Numbered from the stretch's first letter, positions 7,746-17,939 are shown. The stretch is DNA of 64,000 nucleotides from Streptomyces collinus Tu 365 (GCF_000444875.1 NC_021985.1:7088170-7152169), one strand, 5' to 3'. Numbers and translations: made by a program. Notes: generated by a model from the sequence alone, not told the origin.

Positions 7746-7751
7746 CACTGG

Positions 7752-7772
7752 TGTTACAGCATCGGTGTCACA
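7752..7772 (+). promoter_or_regulatory. Candidate MerR operator TGTNACA-N7-TGTNACA
   Basis: TGTTACA (7752-7758) and TGTCACA (7766-7772) are separated by 7 nt. The same layout occurs at 13263-13283 before the MerR gene that closes the operon. Its position over the predicted start site fits a repressor site. Confidence 0.55.
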
Positions 7773-7793
7773 CGCGCTTGGGGGCAGGACGGG

Positions 7794-8978
7794 ATGACGA
7801 CGGCAGGGACGCCGGCGACGCCGGGGCACGGTCCGCTCTCCGGCGTGCGCGTGGTCGAGCTGGCCGGCATCGGGCCCGGCCCGTTCGCCGGCATGCTCCT
7901 CGCCGACCTCGGCGCCGACGTGGTCCGGGTGGACCGCCCCGGCGGCCCGGGCCTCGGCATCGACCCCGCGTACGACGTGACCAACCGCAGCAAGCGTTCG
8001 GTGATCGTCGACCTCAAGGCGCCCGGCGGCCCCGCGCGCGTGCTGGACCTGGCCGCCCGCGCCGACGTCCTCGTCGAGGGCTACCGGCCCGGAGTCGCCG
8101 AGCGGCTCGGGGTCGGGCCCGCGGACTGCCACGCCCGCAACCCCCGTCTGGTCTACGGCCGGATGACCGGCTGGGGCCAGGACGGCCCGCTCGCCGACCG
8201 CGCCGGGCACGACGTGGCCTACATCGCCCTCACCGGAACCCTCGGCATGATCGGCCGCCCCGGCGAGCCCCCGGCCGTCCCCGCCAACCTGCTCGGCGAC
8301 TACGCGGGCGGCGCCCTCTACCTCGTCGTCGGCGTCCTGGCCGCCCTGCACCACGCGCGCGCCACCGGCACCGGCCAGGTCGTCGACGCGGCCATCGTGG
8401 ACGGCACGGCCCACCTGTCCGCGATGATCCACGGCATGCTGGCCGCCGGCGGCTGGCAGGACCGGCGCGGCGCCAACCTGCTGGACGGCGGCTGCCCGTA
8501 CTACGGCACCTACGAGACCGCCGACGGCGGCCACATGGCGGTCGGCGCCCTGGAGGCCGGGTTCTACGAGGAGTTCCTGCGCCTGCTCGGCCTGGACGAC
8601 CTGGCCCCGGCCCGCGGGGACCTGACCCGCTGGGACGAACTGCGCGAGCGGGTCGCCGCCCGGTTCAGGTCCCGCACCCGCGCGGAGTGGACGGCCGTCT
8701 TCGAGGGCTCCGACGCCTGCGTGGCGCCCGTCCTCTCGCTGCGCGAGGCCCCGCACCACCCGCACCTGGCCGCCCGCGGCACCTTCACCGGCCACGCCGG
8801 TATCACCCAGCCGGCGCCCGCCCCGCGCTTCTCCGCCACCCCGACCCAGGTCCGCAGCGGCCCGGCCCTGCCCGGCGCCGGCGCGGACACGGTGGCGCGG
8901 GACTGGGGGATACCCGGCCTCGCACCGGACCCCGTGGCGGACCTCGCACCCGACGAGCCGGCCACCGAGGGCGCCTGA
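7794..8978 (+). CDS. CaiB/BaiF family CoA-transferase, alpha-methylacyl-CoA racemase type
   Basis: A 394-aa family III CoA-transferase-fold protein. It most resembles alpha-methylacyl-CoA racemases, which epimerise the alpha carbon of branched acyl-CoAs so that they can enter beta-oxidation. Expected residues are present: the GIGPGPFAGMLLADLGADVVRVDRP start, a His in AGHDVAYIALTG, an Asp in GDYAGGALYLV and a Glu in the YETADGGHMAVGALE segment, corresponding to the His/Asp/Glu set of the mycobacterial racemase. A formyl- or succinyl-CoA transferase is the alternative, but the absence of a separate partner and the beta-oxidation context favour racemase. It is the first gene of the operon, with thiolase 136 nt downstream. 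Confidence 0.82.
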   Translation: MTTAGTPATPGHGPLSGVRVVELAGIGPGPFAGMLLADLGADVVRVDRPGGPGLGIDPAYDVTNRSKRSVIVDLKAPGGPARVLDLAARADVLVEGYRPGVAERLGVGPADCHARNPRLVYGRMTGWGQDGPLADRAGHDVAYIALTGTLGMIGRPGEPPAVPANLLGDYAGGALYLVVGVLAALHHARATGTGQVVDAAIVDGTAHLSAMIHGMLAAGGWQDRRGANLLDGGCPYYGTYETADGGHMAVGALEAGFYEEFLRLLGLDDLAPARGDLTRWDELRERVAARFRSRTRAEWTAVFEGSDACVAPVLSLREAPHHPHLAARGTFTGHAGITQPAPAPRFSATPTQVRSGPALPGAGADTVARDWGIPGLAPDPVADLAPDEPATEGA

Positions 8979-9114
8979 CCCGGCCCCCGACCACCCGGCC
9001 CCGGCGCCCCGGTCCCGACCTCCCTGCTCCGGCCACCCGGCCCCGACGCCCCCAGCCCTCCCACAGCCCTCGGCGGCCGACCCCGCTCGGCCCACCCTCC
9101 CGAAAGGCACACCA

Positions 9115-10329
<1,215 letters not shown>

Positions 10330-10370
10330 CCTCCCAGCGGACCCCCGAGACCTCAACGGAGACGACTGTC

Positions 10371-12554
10371 ATGACCGAGAGCACCACCATCCGCTGGGAA
10401 CAGGACGACACCGGGGTCATCACCCTCGTCCTGGACGACCCGAACCAGTCCGCGAACACCATGAACCAGGCGTTCCGCGACTCCCTCGCCGCGATCACCG
10501 ACCGGCTGGAGGCCGAGAAGGACTCGATCCGCGGCATCGTCCTCACCTCGGCCAAGAAGACCTTCTTCGCGGGCGGCGACCTGCGCGACCTGATCCGGGT
10601 CACGCCCGAGACCGCCCAGGACCTGTTCGACGGCGGCCTCGCCATCAAGCGGAACCTGCGCCGCATCGAGACCCTCGGCAAGCCCGTCGTCGCCGCGATC
10701 AACGGCGCGGCCCTCGGCGGCGGCTTCGAACTGGCCCTCGCCTGCCACCACCGCGTCGCCCTCGACACCTCCGGCACGAAGATCGGCTGCCCCGAGGTCA
10801 CCCTCGGGCTGCTCCCCGGCGGCGGCGGGGTCGTCCGCACGGTACGGCTGCTGGGCATCGCCGACGCCCTGCTCAAGGTGCTCCTCCAGGGCCAGCAGTA
10901 CAACGCCCGCCGCGCCCGGGACAACGGCCTCGTCCACGAGGTCGCCGGCACCCCCGAGGAACTGATCGCCAAGGCCCGCGCCTTCATCGACGCCAACCCC
11001 GAGTCCCAGCAGCCCTGGGACAGGCCCGGCTACCGGATCCCGGGCGGCACCCCGGCCAACCCCAAGTTCGCCGCCAACCTGCCCGCCTTCCCGGCCACCC
11101 TGCGCAAGCAGACGGGCGGCGCGCCCTACCCGGCGCCGCGCAGCATCCTGGCCGCCGCCGTCGAGGGCTCCCAGGTCGACTTCGAGACCGCCCAGGTCAT
11201 CGAGGCCCGCTACTTCGTCGAGCTGGCCGCCGGGCAGACCTCGAAGAACATGATCCAGGCGTTCTTCTTCGACCTCCAGGCCGTCAACTCCGGCGCCAAC
11301 CGTCCCCAGGGCGTCGAGCCCCGCACGGTCCGCAGGGTCGCCGTCCTCGGCGCGGGCATGATGGGCGCCGGCATCGCCTACTCGTGCGCCCGCGCGGGCA
11401 TCGAGGTCGTCCTCAAGGACGTCTCCCTGGAGGCGGCCCTCAAGGGCAAGGGCTACTCCGAGAAGCTGTGCGCCAAGGCCGTCTCCCGGGGCCGCACCAG
11501 CCAGGAGAAGGCCGACGCGCTCCTCGCCCGGATCACCCCGAGCGCCGACGCCGCCGACCTCGCGGGCTGCGACGCGGTGATCGAGGCCGTCTTCGAGGAC
11601 ACCGCGCTCAAGCACAAGGTGTTCCAGGAGATCGAGTCGGTCGTCGCGCCCGACGCGCTGCTGTGCTCCAACACCTCCACGCTGCCCATCACCGCGCTCG
11701 CCGAGGGCGTGGAGCGCCAGGCCGACTTCATCGGGCTGCACTTCTTCTCGCCCGTCGACAAGATGCCGCTCGTCGAGATCATCAAGGGCGAGCGGACCGG
11801 CGACGAGGCCCTCGCCCGGGCCTTCGACCTGGTCCGGCAGATCAACAAGACGCCGATCGTCGTCAACGACTCGCGCGGCTTCTTCACCTCCCGGGTGATC
11901 GGCCACTTCATCAACGAGGGCGTCGCCATGGTCGGCGAGGGCATCGAGCCCGCCTCGGTCGAGCAGGCCGCCGCCCAGGCCGGCTACCCGGCCAAGGTCC
12001 TCTCCCTGATGGACGAGCTGACCCTCACCCTCCCGCGCAAGATCCGCAACGAGTCGCGGCGGGCCGTGGAGGAGGCGGGCGGCACCTGGACCGCGCACCC
12101 GGCGGAGGCGGTCATCGACCGGCTGGTCGACGAGTTCGGCCGCACCGGCCGCAGCGGCGGCGCCGGCTTCTACGACTACGCCGAGGACGGCGCACGCGGC
12201 GGTCTGTGGCCCGGCCTGCGCGAGCACTTCACCAGGCCCGGGCACCGGATCCCGTTCCGCGACATGCAGGAGCGGATGCTCTTCGCCGAGGCGCTCGACA
12301 CCGTACGCCTGCTGGAGGAGGGCGTGCTGACCTCCGTCGCCGACGCCAACATCGGCTCCATCCTCGGCATCGGCTTCCCCGGCTGGACCGGCGGCGTGCT
12401 CCAGTACATCAACGGCTACGAGGGCGGGGCCGCCGGCTTCGTCGCCCGCGCCCGCGAACTGGCCGAGACCTACGGCGAGCGGTTCACGCCGCCCGCGCTG
12501 CTGGTCGAGAAGGCGGAGAAGGGGGAGCCGTTCGCCGACTCAGTCCGTCCGTGA
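10371..12554 (+). CDS. fadB: Fatty acid oxidation complex alpha subunit (enoyl-CoA hydratase/3-hydroxyacyl-CoA dehydrogenase)
   Basis: A 727-aa two-part enzyme. Residues 1 to about 250 are an enoyl-CoA hydratase/crotonase domain: AAINGAALGGGFELALAC provides the oxyanion hole, and the Glu residues in the GGGFE and GCPEVTLGL segments are the likely catalytic pair. Residues from about 320 are the NAD-binding 3-hydroxyacyl-CoA dehydrogenase domain (VLGAGMMGAGIAY), with the LHFFSPVDKMPLVEI and NDSRGFFTSRV blocks and the catalytic His in LHFFSP. A duplicated C-terminal helical domain follows. It hydrates and oxidises enoyl-CoA for the thiolase encoded just upstream. The last 15 bp overlap the 3' end of the convergent MerR gene. 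Confidence 0.95.
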   Translation: MTESTTIRWEQDDTGVITLVLDDPNQSANTMNQAFRDSLAAITDRLEAEKDSIRGIVLTSAKKTFFAGGDLRDLIRVTPETAQDLFDGGLAIKRNLRRIETLGKPVVAAINGAALGGGFELALACHHRVALDTSGTKIGCPEVTLGLLPGGGGVVRTVRLLGIADALLKVLLQGQQYNARRARDNGLVHEVAGTPEELIAKARAFIDANPESQQPWDRPGYRIPGGTPANPKFAANLPAFPATLRKQTGGAPYPAPRSILAAAVEGSQVDFETAQVIEARYFVELAAGQTSKNMIQAFFFDLQAVNSGANRPQGVEPRTVRRVAVLGAGMMGAGIAYSCARAGIEVVLKDVSLEAALKGKGYSEKLCAKAVSRGRTSQEKADALLARITPSADAADLAGCDAVIEAVFEDTALKHKVFQEIESVVAPDALLCSNTSTLPITALAEGVERQADFIGLHFFSPVDKMPLVEIIKGERTGDEALARAFDLVRQINKTPIVVNDSRGFFTSRVIGHFINEGVAMVGEGIEPASVEQAAAQAGYPAKVLSLMDELTLTLPRKIRNESRRAVEEAGGTWTAHPAEAVIDRLVDEFGRTGRSGGAGFYDYAEDGARGGLWPGLREHFTRPGHRIPFRDMQERMLFAEALDTVRLLEEGVLTSVADANIGSILGIGFPGWTGGVLQYINGYEGGAAGFVARARELAETYGERFTPPALLVEKAEKGEPFADSVRP

Positions 12555-13247
12555 CCCGGTGAGCCATTCGCCCAGCTCCTCCCGCAGCGACCGCTGGAAC
12601 GTGGTCAGCAGGGCCTGCACCACCAGCGGCTGCATGTGCGCCGACAGGGACCGCACGTCCTCGTCGGCGCGCTCGGCCACCGCGCCGCGGAAGAGCCGGG
12701 ACAGCTCGTGGGCCGCGGCGCGCGAGTGCTCGACGAGCACCTTGCGCGCCGCGAGGATGGACTCCTGCGACAGCGGCACGTCGAGGAGTTGGACGCCGAG
12801 GCGGAGCAGCCCGGCGTCCACCCGGAACGTGCCGTCGTCCGCGGGGCCCACCACGTTCATCGCCGCGAGGCGTTCCACGTCCTCCTCGCCCAGCGGCCGC
12901 CCGGCCCGCCGGTCGAGCTCCTCGCGGGTGACCGTCTCGACGGCCTCCGGCGCCCAGGACGCGACCACCGCCCGGTGGATCGCGAGATCGTCCGCGCCGA
13001 TGCCGGCCGGCAGCCGCCCCAGGTAGCGCTCGATCGCGGCCAGGGTCATGCCCTGCTGCCGCAGCTCCTCGATGAGGGCCAGCCGGGCCACGTGCCCCGG
13101 TCCGTAGCGCCCCACCCGGCGCGGCCCGATCACCGGCGGCGGGAGCAGCCCCTTGCTGCCGTAGAAGCGGACGGTGCGGACCGTGACGCCCGTCCGCGCG
13201 GCCAGCTCGTCGATCGTGAGGGTGGGCTCCGCGGCGTCGGTCGTCAT
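12540..13247 (-). CDS. MerR family regulator, probably of the beta-oxidation operon
   Basis: A 235-aa protein with an N-terminal MerR winged helix: TIDELAARTGVTVRTVRFYGSKGLLPPP at about residues 12-39, then the RYGPGHVARLALIEELRQQGMTLAAIERYL helices. The C-terminal 130 residues are a helical effector domain without an obvious metal-binding Cys cluster. It ends convergent with fadB and overlaps it by 15 bp. Its promoter carries the same TGTNACA-N7-TGNNACA dyad as the operon promoter, so it probably autoregulates and represses the operon, perhaps sensing an acyl-CoA (inference). The start is ATG at 13247. GATACT lies 7 nt upstream and there is no Shine-Dalgarno, so the transcript is probably leaderless. 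Confidence 0.88.
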   Translation of the reverse strand: MTTDAAEPTLTIDELAARTGVTVRTVRFYGSKGLLPPPVIGPRRVGRYGPGHVARLALIEELRQQGMTLAAIERYLGRLPAGIGADDLAIHRAVVASWAPEAVETVTREELDRRAGRPLGEEDVERLAAMNVVGPADDGTFRVDAGLLRLGVQLLDVPLSQESILAARKVLVEHSRAAAHELSRLFRGAVAERADEDVRSLSAHMQPLVVQALLTTFQRSLREELGEWLTGSRTD

Positions 13248-13254
13248 GTGCAGC

Positions 13255-13283
13255 AGTATCGCTGTCCCACCACCGCTGTGACA
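13255..13283 (-). promoter_or_regulatory. MerR gene promoter with candidate operator
   Basis: Reading leftward, TGTCACA (13283-13277), 7 nt, then TGGGACA (13269-13263) precede GATACT (13260-13255), a -10-like hexamer. The dyad would lie in the -35/spacer region, as is usual for MerR sites. The spacing matches the dyad at 7752-7772 exactly; one half differs by a single base in the conserved positions. Confidence 0.5.
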
Positions 13284-13480
13284 CCCGGAGTGAAGCGTGT
13301 GCGGCGTGTGCGGGTCGTGTGAGAAGCGCCGCTGTGTGACTCCGATTACCGCGTGACCTGGGAATTGTCTGAGAAAGTGCTGCCTTGGTCTGTGCCGCGC
13401 ACACCAGAGGTGGTGCGGGCCGAGCCCTGCACGACCCCCGGGCCCACGAAGTCCGGGCGCATCAGGAAGTGGAACCACCC

Positions 13481-14956
13481 GTGAGCAACAAAGCCGTGGA
13501 ACCGGCGCAGACCGCCGCTCATGCCCGGGCGGCCGGATCCCCCGCGGACGCGGGCGACGCCGGTTACAGCAAGGACCTCAAGGCCCGCCACGTCAACATG
13601 ATCGCCATCGGCGGCGCCATCGGCACCGGACTCCTCCTGGGCGCCGGCGGCCGGCTGCACAACGCGGGCCCCGCGCTCGCCCTGGCGTACCTCGTCTGCG
13701 GCGTCTTCGCCTTCTTCGTCGTCCGCGCCCTCGGCGAGCTGGTGCTCTACCGCCCGTCCTCCGGGTCCTTCGTGTCCTACGCCCGTGAGTTCCTGGGCGA
13801 GAAGGGCGCCTACGTCGCCGGCTGGATGTACTTCCTGAACTGGTCGACCACCGGCATCGCCGACATCACCGCGATCGCGCTCTACACGCACTACTGGAGC
13901 CTGTTCACCTCGATCCCGCAGTGGGTGCTGGCGCTGATCGCCCTCGCGGTGGTGCTCACGGTGAACCTGATCTCGGTGAAGATCTTCGGCGAGATGGAGT
14001 TCTGGTTCGCGATCATCAAGGTCGCGACCATCGTCGGCTTCATGCTGATCGGCATCTTCCTGCTCGCCACCCAGCACAAGGTCGGCGGCCACACCCCCGG
14101 CACGAGCGTCATCACCGGCAACGGCGGGGTCTTCCCGCACGGTGTGATGCCGGTCGTCCTGGTCATGCAGGGCGTGATCTTCGCCTACGCCGCCCTGGAG
14201 CTGGTCGGCGTGGCCGCCGGCGAGACCGCCGAGCCGGAGAAGGTCGTCCCGCGCGCGGTGAACTCGATCATGTGGCGGGTGGGCCTGTTCTACGTCGGCT
14301 CGGTCGTGCTGCTCGCGCTGCTGCTGCCCGGTTCGGTCTACTCCGCCGACGAGAGCCCGTTCGTGACGGTGCTGTCCAAGATCGGCGTCCCGGCGGCCGG
14401 CGACGTGATGAACCTGGTCGTGCTGACCGCCGCGATGTCCTCGCTGAACTCCGGTCTGTACTCCACCGGCCGCATCCTGCGCTCCATGGCCATGGCCGGT
14501 TCCGCGCCGAAGTTCACCGCCCGCATGAACCGCAGCCAGGTCCCCTACGGCGGCATCCTGCTCACCTGCGCGGTCTGTGTGCTCGGCGTCGGCCTGAACT
14601 ACCTCATGCCCAGCCAGGCCTTCGAGATCGTGCTGAACGTCGCCTCCCTCGGCATCATCAGCACCTGGGTGATCATCATGCTGTGCCACATGCTGTTCGT
14701 CCGCCGTGCCCGCGCGGGCCTGGTGACCCGGCCGCACTTCAAGCTGAAGTTCAGCCCGGTCACGGAGATCGCCACGATCGTCTTCCTGCTGGTCTGCCTC
14801 GGCATGATGGGGAACGACCCCGAGGTCGGCCGCAAGACCCTGCTCCTCATCCCGGTGCTCGCCGTCATGCTGGTCGCCGGCTGGTTCGCCGTGCGCAAGC
14901 GGGTGTCCCAGAACGCCGAGGAGGAGCTGAACCGGATGTCCCCGGACCCGAAGTAG
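13481..14956 (+). CDS. ansP: L-asparagine permease-type amino acid transporter
   Basis: A 491-aa APC-superfamily permease with about 12 predicted membrane helices. Helix I carries the substrate-binding IAIGGAIGTGLLLGAG motif near residue 40. The blocks YRPSSGSFVSYAREFLGEK, EMEFWFAIIKV, GETAEPEKVVPRAVNS, AMSSLNSGLYSTGRILRSMAM and NYLMPSQAFEIVLN closely follow the asparagine permease AnsP of enterics, so proton-driven L-asparagine uptake is the best guess. D-serine/glycine or GABA permease relatives are alternatives. GTG at 13481 is chosen: the sequence upstream looks non-coding and the N-terminus then has the normal short hydrophilic tail. It stands alone between the MerR gene and the macro-domain gene. 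Confidence 0.85.
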   Translation: MSNKAVEPAQTAAHARAAGSPADAGDAGYSKDLKARHVNMIAIGGAIGTGLLLGAGGRLHNAGPALALAYLVCGVFAFFVVRALGELVLYRPSSGSFVSYAREFLGEKGAYVAGWMYFLNWSTTGIADITAIALYTHYWSLFTSIPQWVLALIALAVVLTVNLISVKIFGEMEFWFAIIKVATIVGFMLIGIFLLATQHKVGGHTPGTSVITGNGGVFPHGVMPVVLVMQGVIFAYAALELVGVAAGETAEPEKVVPRAVNSIMWRVGLFYVGSVVLLALLLPGSVYSADESPFVTVLSKIGVPAAGDVMNLVVLTAAMSSLNSGLYSTGRILRSMAMAGSAPKFTARMNRSQVPYGGILLTCAVCVLGVGLNYLMPSQAFEIVLNVASLGIISTWVIIMLCHMLFVRRARAGLVTRPHFKLKFSPVTEIATIVFLLVCLGMMGNDPEVGRKTLLLIPVLAVMLVAGWFAVRKRVSQNAEEELNRMSPDPK

Positions 14957-14988
14957 CCGCCCCGGCGGCAGCCCGCCGCCGCACCGCG

Positions 14989-15003
14989 GCCACTGTCAGT
15001 GGC
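14989..15003. promoter_or_regulatory. 15-bp palindrome upstream of the macro-domain gene
   Basis: GCCACTG-T-CAGTGGC is a perfect dyad ending 18 bp before the macro-domain ATG. TACGGT follows 6 nt before that ATG, so the mRNA may be leaderless with the dyad near -35, where an operator would act. It is also 33 bp past the ansP stop and could add to termination. Confidence 0.35.
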
Positions 15004-15021
15004 ACCGCCTACGGTGGCGTC

Positions 15022-15519
15022 ATGCCGGAGATCACGGAGATCGTGTACGTCCGGGGTGACGCCACCGCCCCGTTCGCCGAGGGACCCAAGGTCATCGCCC
15101 ATGTCTGCAACGACGTCGGCGGCTGGGGCAGGGGCTTCGTCCTCGCGCTCTCCCGGCGCTGGCCGGAGCCCGAGGCCGCCTACCGCGCCTGGCACCGGGG
15201 GCGCGCGGGGAACGACTTCGCTCTGGGCGCCGTCCAGCTCGTCGAGGTCGGCGCGCGTCTGTGGGTCGCGAACATGATCGGACAGCGCGGCGTCCGGACC
15301 GGCGGCAAGGGCGTCCCGGTCCGGTACGAGGCGATCGACGCCGGCCTCGGCCGGCTCGCCGGGGAAGCGGTGGAACGGGGCGCGTCCGTGCACATGCCCC
15401 GCATAGGCTGCGGTCTGGCGGGCGGCAGCTGGTCCCGCGTCGAACCGCTCGTCAGGGAGCGGCTGGTGGCGCGGGGCGTCGCGGTGACGGTCTACGACCA
15501 CGGGGAGGCCGCGGGATGA
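15022..15519 (+). CDS. Macro domain protein (TARG1/ALC1-like ADP-ribose module)
   Basis: A 165-aa stand-alone macro domain, the fold that binds ADP-ribose and, in active members, removes ADP-ribose or acetyl groups. The start TEIVYVRGDATAPFAEGPKVIAHVCND and the end MPRIGCGLAGGSWSRVEPLV are closest to the TARG1/ALC1-like branch. In TARG1 the catalytic Asp follows the GCGL motif; here that position is Ala (GCGLAGG), so it may be a binder or use another residue. A Lys is still present in the RTGGKGV segment. The stop overlaps the next start in ATGA, so it is translated together with the PfkB kinase. The pairing suggests handling of ADP-ribose-derived sugars (inference). Confidence 0.85.
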   Translation: MPEITEIVYVRGDATAPFAEGPKVIAHVCNDVGGWGRGFVLALSRRWPEPEAAYRAWHRGRAGNDFALGAVQLVEVGARLWVANMIGQRGVRTGGKGVPVRYEAIDAGLGRLAGEAVERGASVHMPRIGCGLAGGSWSRVEPLVRERLVARGVAVTVYDHGEAAG

Positions 15520-16433
15520 CCGCACGGGCAGGGGACCACGACGTACTGGTGCTGGGCGGAGCGGGGGTCGACACGATCGTCCACGTCCCCGAGCTGCCGC
15601 TCCCGTACGCCGACAGCTACATGATCGACTCGGGGATCCGCACCCGCGCGGGCCAGACCGGCGACTTCGTCTCGGTGGGCCTGGCCGCGCTCGGCCTGCG
15701 CACCCACCATCTCGACCTGCTCGGCGACGACCCCGAAGGCGACCTCGTGCGCGCCCTGCACCGGGAGCGGGGCATCGGCCTGACCGCCCTGCCGCAGCCC
15801 GCGGGGACCAAGCGCGCGGTCAACCTCGTCGGCCCGGACGGCCGCCGGCTGTCCCTGTACGACACCAGCCGCTCCCACCCGGGCGACCGCTTCCCGCAGG
15901 AGTTGCTGCGGGACCTCGCCCGGGCCGGCCGGCACGTGCACGTGACCATCACCCAGCCCTGCGCCGAGGCCCTGCCCGTGCTGGCCGGGACGGGCGTGCC
16001 CCTCTCGACCGACCTGCACGACTGGGACGGCGAGAACCCGTACCACGAGCCGTTCGCGCTCGCCGCGGACGTCGTCTTCCTGTCCGCCGCCGCGCTGGAC
16101 GACCCCGAGCGGACCATGCGCCGCATCGCCGGGCGCGGCCGGGCCGAGGTGGTCGTCGCCACCGCGGGAGCCGAGGGCGCCCACCTGCTGGCGGACGGCG
16201 AGCTGACCCGGATACCCGCCGTGCCGCCGCCCGCGCCGGTGGTCGACTCCAACGGCGCGGGCGACGCCTTCGCCGCCGCGTTCCTCTACGGCCGCCTCAC
16301 CGGCGAGCCGCCGGCCCGGTGCGCCCGGTTCGGCGCGGTCGCCGGGGCGTACGCCTGCACCGTCCCGGCCACCCGGACGGAGGCGGTGGGCCGGGACGAG
16401 CTGCTGGCGGGGGCGGCCCGGTCGGCGGTGTGA
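15516..16433 (+). CDS. PfkB family carbohydrate/nucleoside kinase
   Basis: A 305-aa ribokinase-fold sugar kinase. The N-terminal GGAGVDTIVHVPELP segment and the GQTGDFVSVGLAALGLRTHHLDLLGDD block (substrate side) match PfkB signature 1. DSNGAGDAFAAAFLYGRL near residue 244 is signature 2, with the GAGD Asp as catalytic base and the preceding residues as anion hole. The substrate is not deducible: ribose, adenosine and fructose-6-phosphate kinases share these motifs. Its ATG overlaps the macro-domain stop by 4 nt, so the two act together in some way, possibly phosphorylating ribose or a nucleoside released from ADP-ribose. It is convergent with the M1 peptidase, with only 12 bp between stops. 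Confidence 0.87.
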   Translation: MTARAGDHDVLVLGGAGVDTIVHVPELPLPYADSYMIDSGIRTRAGQTGDFVSVGLAALGLRTHHLDLLGDDPEGDLVRALHRERGIGLTALPQPAGTKRAVNLVGPDGRRLSLYDTSRSHPGDRFPQELLRDLARAGRHVHVTITQPCAEALPVLAGTGVPLSTDLHDWDGENPYHEPFALAADVVFLSAAALDDPERTMRRIAGRGRAEVVVATAGAEGAHLLADGELTRIPAVPPPAPVVDSNGAGDAFAAAFLYGRLTGEPPARCARFGAVAGAYACTVPATRTEAVGRDELLAGAARSAV

Positions 16434-16445
16434 GCCGCCCGGGCG

Positions 16446-17939
16446 TCAGCGGCCGTGCACGTCGTCGGTCGCCGCGATCCGCTTCCACGACCGCGGCTGC
16501 GCCACCGGCGTGCCCGCCTTCGCGAGCGAGGCGGCGCGTGCCGCGGAGGCACCCGGCTTGACCGGCTGGAACAGCCAGGTGTCGAACAGCGCGGTCAGCT
16601 TCTTGCCGGACACCCGCTCGGCGTACCTGCGGAAGTCGGTCACCGAGGCGTTGCCGTACGCGTGGTCGCGGGGCCAGCCCTTGAGAACGGCGAAGAACGC
16701 CTGGTCGCCGACCTTGTCGCGCAGGGCCTGGATGGCGAGCGCGCCCCGGTCGTAGACGGCGATGTCGAACTGGCCGTCCGGGCCCGGGTCGCCGGGCCGC
16801 ACGGTCCAGAACGCGTCGCCGGCCGGGTGCGAGTCGTACACGTAGTCGGCGAGTTCCTGAGTGGTGCTCTCGCCCTCGTGCTCGGACCACAGCCACTGCG
16901 CGTACCGCGCGAAGCCCTCGTTGATCCAGATGTCCTTCCAGCGCTTGAGCGACACGTCGTCGCCGTACCACTGGTGGGCCAGCTCGTGCACGACCACCGA
17001 GGTGTTGGAGCCGTTCGCGAACTGCTTCGGGCTGTAGTAGACGCGGGTCTGGGTCTCCAGCGCGTACCCGGTGGTGGTGTTCGGCACGTAGCCGCCCGCG
17101 GAGGAGAAGGGGTACGGCCCGAAGTAGCCGCTCAGCCAGTCGACGATCTCCCCGGTGCGCTCGACGCTCGCCCGGGCGGCCCCGTCGTTGTCGCCGAGGT
17201 CCTTGCTGTAGGCGTTGATCACCGGTACCCCGCCCTCGGAGGTGCCGGTGGTGATGTCGAACCTGCCCAGCGCGAGGGTGGCCAGATAGGTGGCCTGCGG
17301 CTTGTTCTGCCGCCAGCTGTAGCGGGTCCAGCCGAGCTTGGAGACGGTGGACTGCAGGGTGCCGTTGGAGATGGCCTGGGTGCCGTCCGGCACGGCCACC
17401 GACACGTCGTAGGTGGCCTTGTCGCTGGGGTGGTCGTTGCTCGGGAACCACCACCAGGCGGACTCGGGCTCGTCGGCGGCCACCGCGCCGTCCGGGGTGC
17501 GGTGCCAGGCGGTGAAGCCGTAGGCGCTCTTCGTCGACGGCACCCCGCGGTAGCGGACGACGACGGTGGCCGTGGTCCCCTCGGCCAGCGGCGTCTTCGG
17601 GGTGACGACCAGTTCGTGCTGCTGGGAGTGGGTGAACGCGGCCTTGGCGCCGTTGACCCGGACCTCGCTCACGTCCAGCAGGAAGTCCAGGTCGAAGCTG
17701 GACAGGTCCTGCGTGGTCCGGGCCTGGATCGTCGCCGTGCCCTCCAGTTCGTCCGTCCTCGGCTGGTAGCGCAGCCGCAGGTCGTAGTGCGAGACGTCGT
17801 AGCCGCCGTTGCCGTAGTACGGGTAGTAGGGGTCGCCGATGCCCGGCGCGCCCGGGGAGGGGGTCGCGGCCGATGCCGGGATCGCCAGCAGCAGGGAGGC
17901 CGCCGCGAGTGCGCCCGGCATGATGATTCTGCGGTGCAC
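16446..17939 (-). CDS. Secreted M1 family metallopeptidase
   Basis: A 497-aa exported zinc aminopeptidase-like protein. A signal peptide (residues 1-25, ending ASAAT) is followed by a mature N-terminus rich in Pro, Gly and Tyr. Zinc site: HELAH at 318-322 and Glu341 in the NEGFA block, the exact HExxH-x18-E spacing of family M1. The exopeptidase GxMxN-type motif is not clear, although the ALETQTRV segment sits where it should. It is shorter than classic aminopeptidase N, like other streptomycete secreted M1 enzymes. GTG at 17939 has GGAG 7 nt upstream. It is divergent from the next secreted hydrolase, 172 bp between starts. Confidence 0.9.
   Translation of the reverse strand: MHRRIIMPGALAAASLLLAIPASAATPSPGAPGIGDPYYPYYGNGGYDVSHYDLRLRYQPRTDELEGTATIQARTTQDLSSFDLDFLLDVSEVRVNGAKAAFTHSQQHELVVTPKTPLAEGTTATVVVRYRGVPSTKSAYGFTAWHRTPDGAVAADEPESAWWWFPSNDHPSDKATYDVSVAVPDGTQAISNGTLQSTVSKLGWTRYSWRQNKPQATYLATLALGRFDITTGTSEGGVPVINAYSKDLGDNDGAARASVERTGEIVDWLSGYFGPYPFSSAGGYVPNTTTGYALETQTRVYYSPKQFANGSNTSVVVHELAHQWYGDDVSLKRWKDIWINEGFARYAQWLWSEHEGESTTQELADYVYDSHPAGDAFWTVRPGDPGPDGQFDIAVYDRGALAIQALRDKVGDQAFFAVLKGWPRDHAYGNASVTDFRRYAERVSGKKLTALFDTWLFQPVKPGASAARAASLAKAGTPVAQPRSWKRIAATDDVHGR

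Noticed and set aside
16434..16445. Terminator between the PfkB kinase and the M1 peptidase
   Set aside because: Only 12 bp separate the convergent stops and no hairpin fits.
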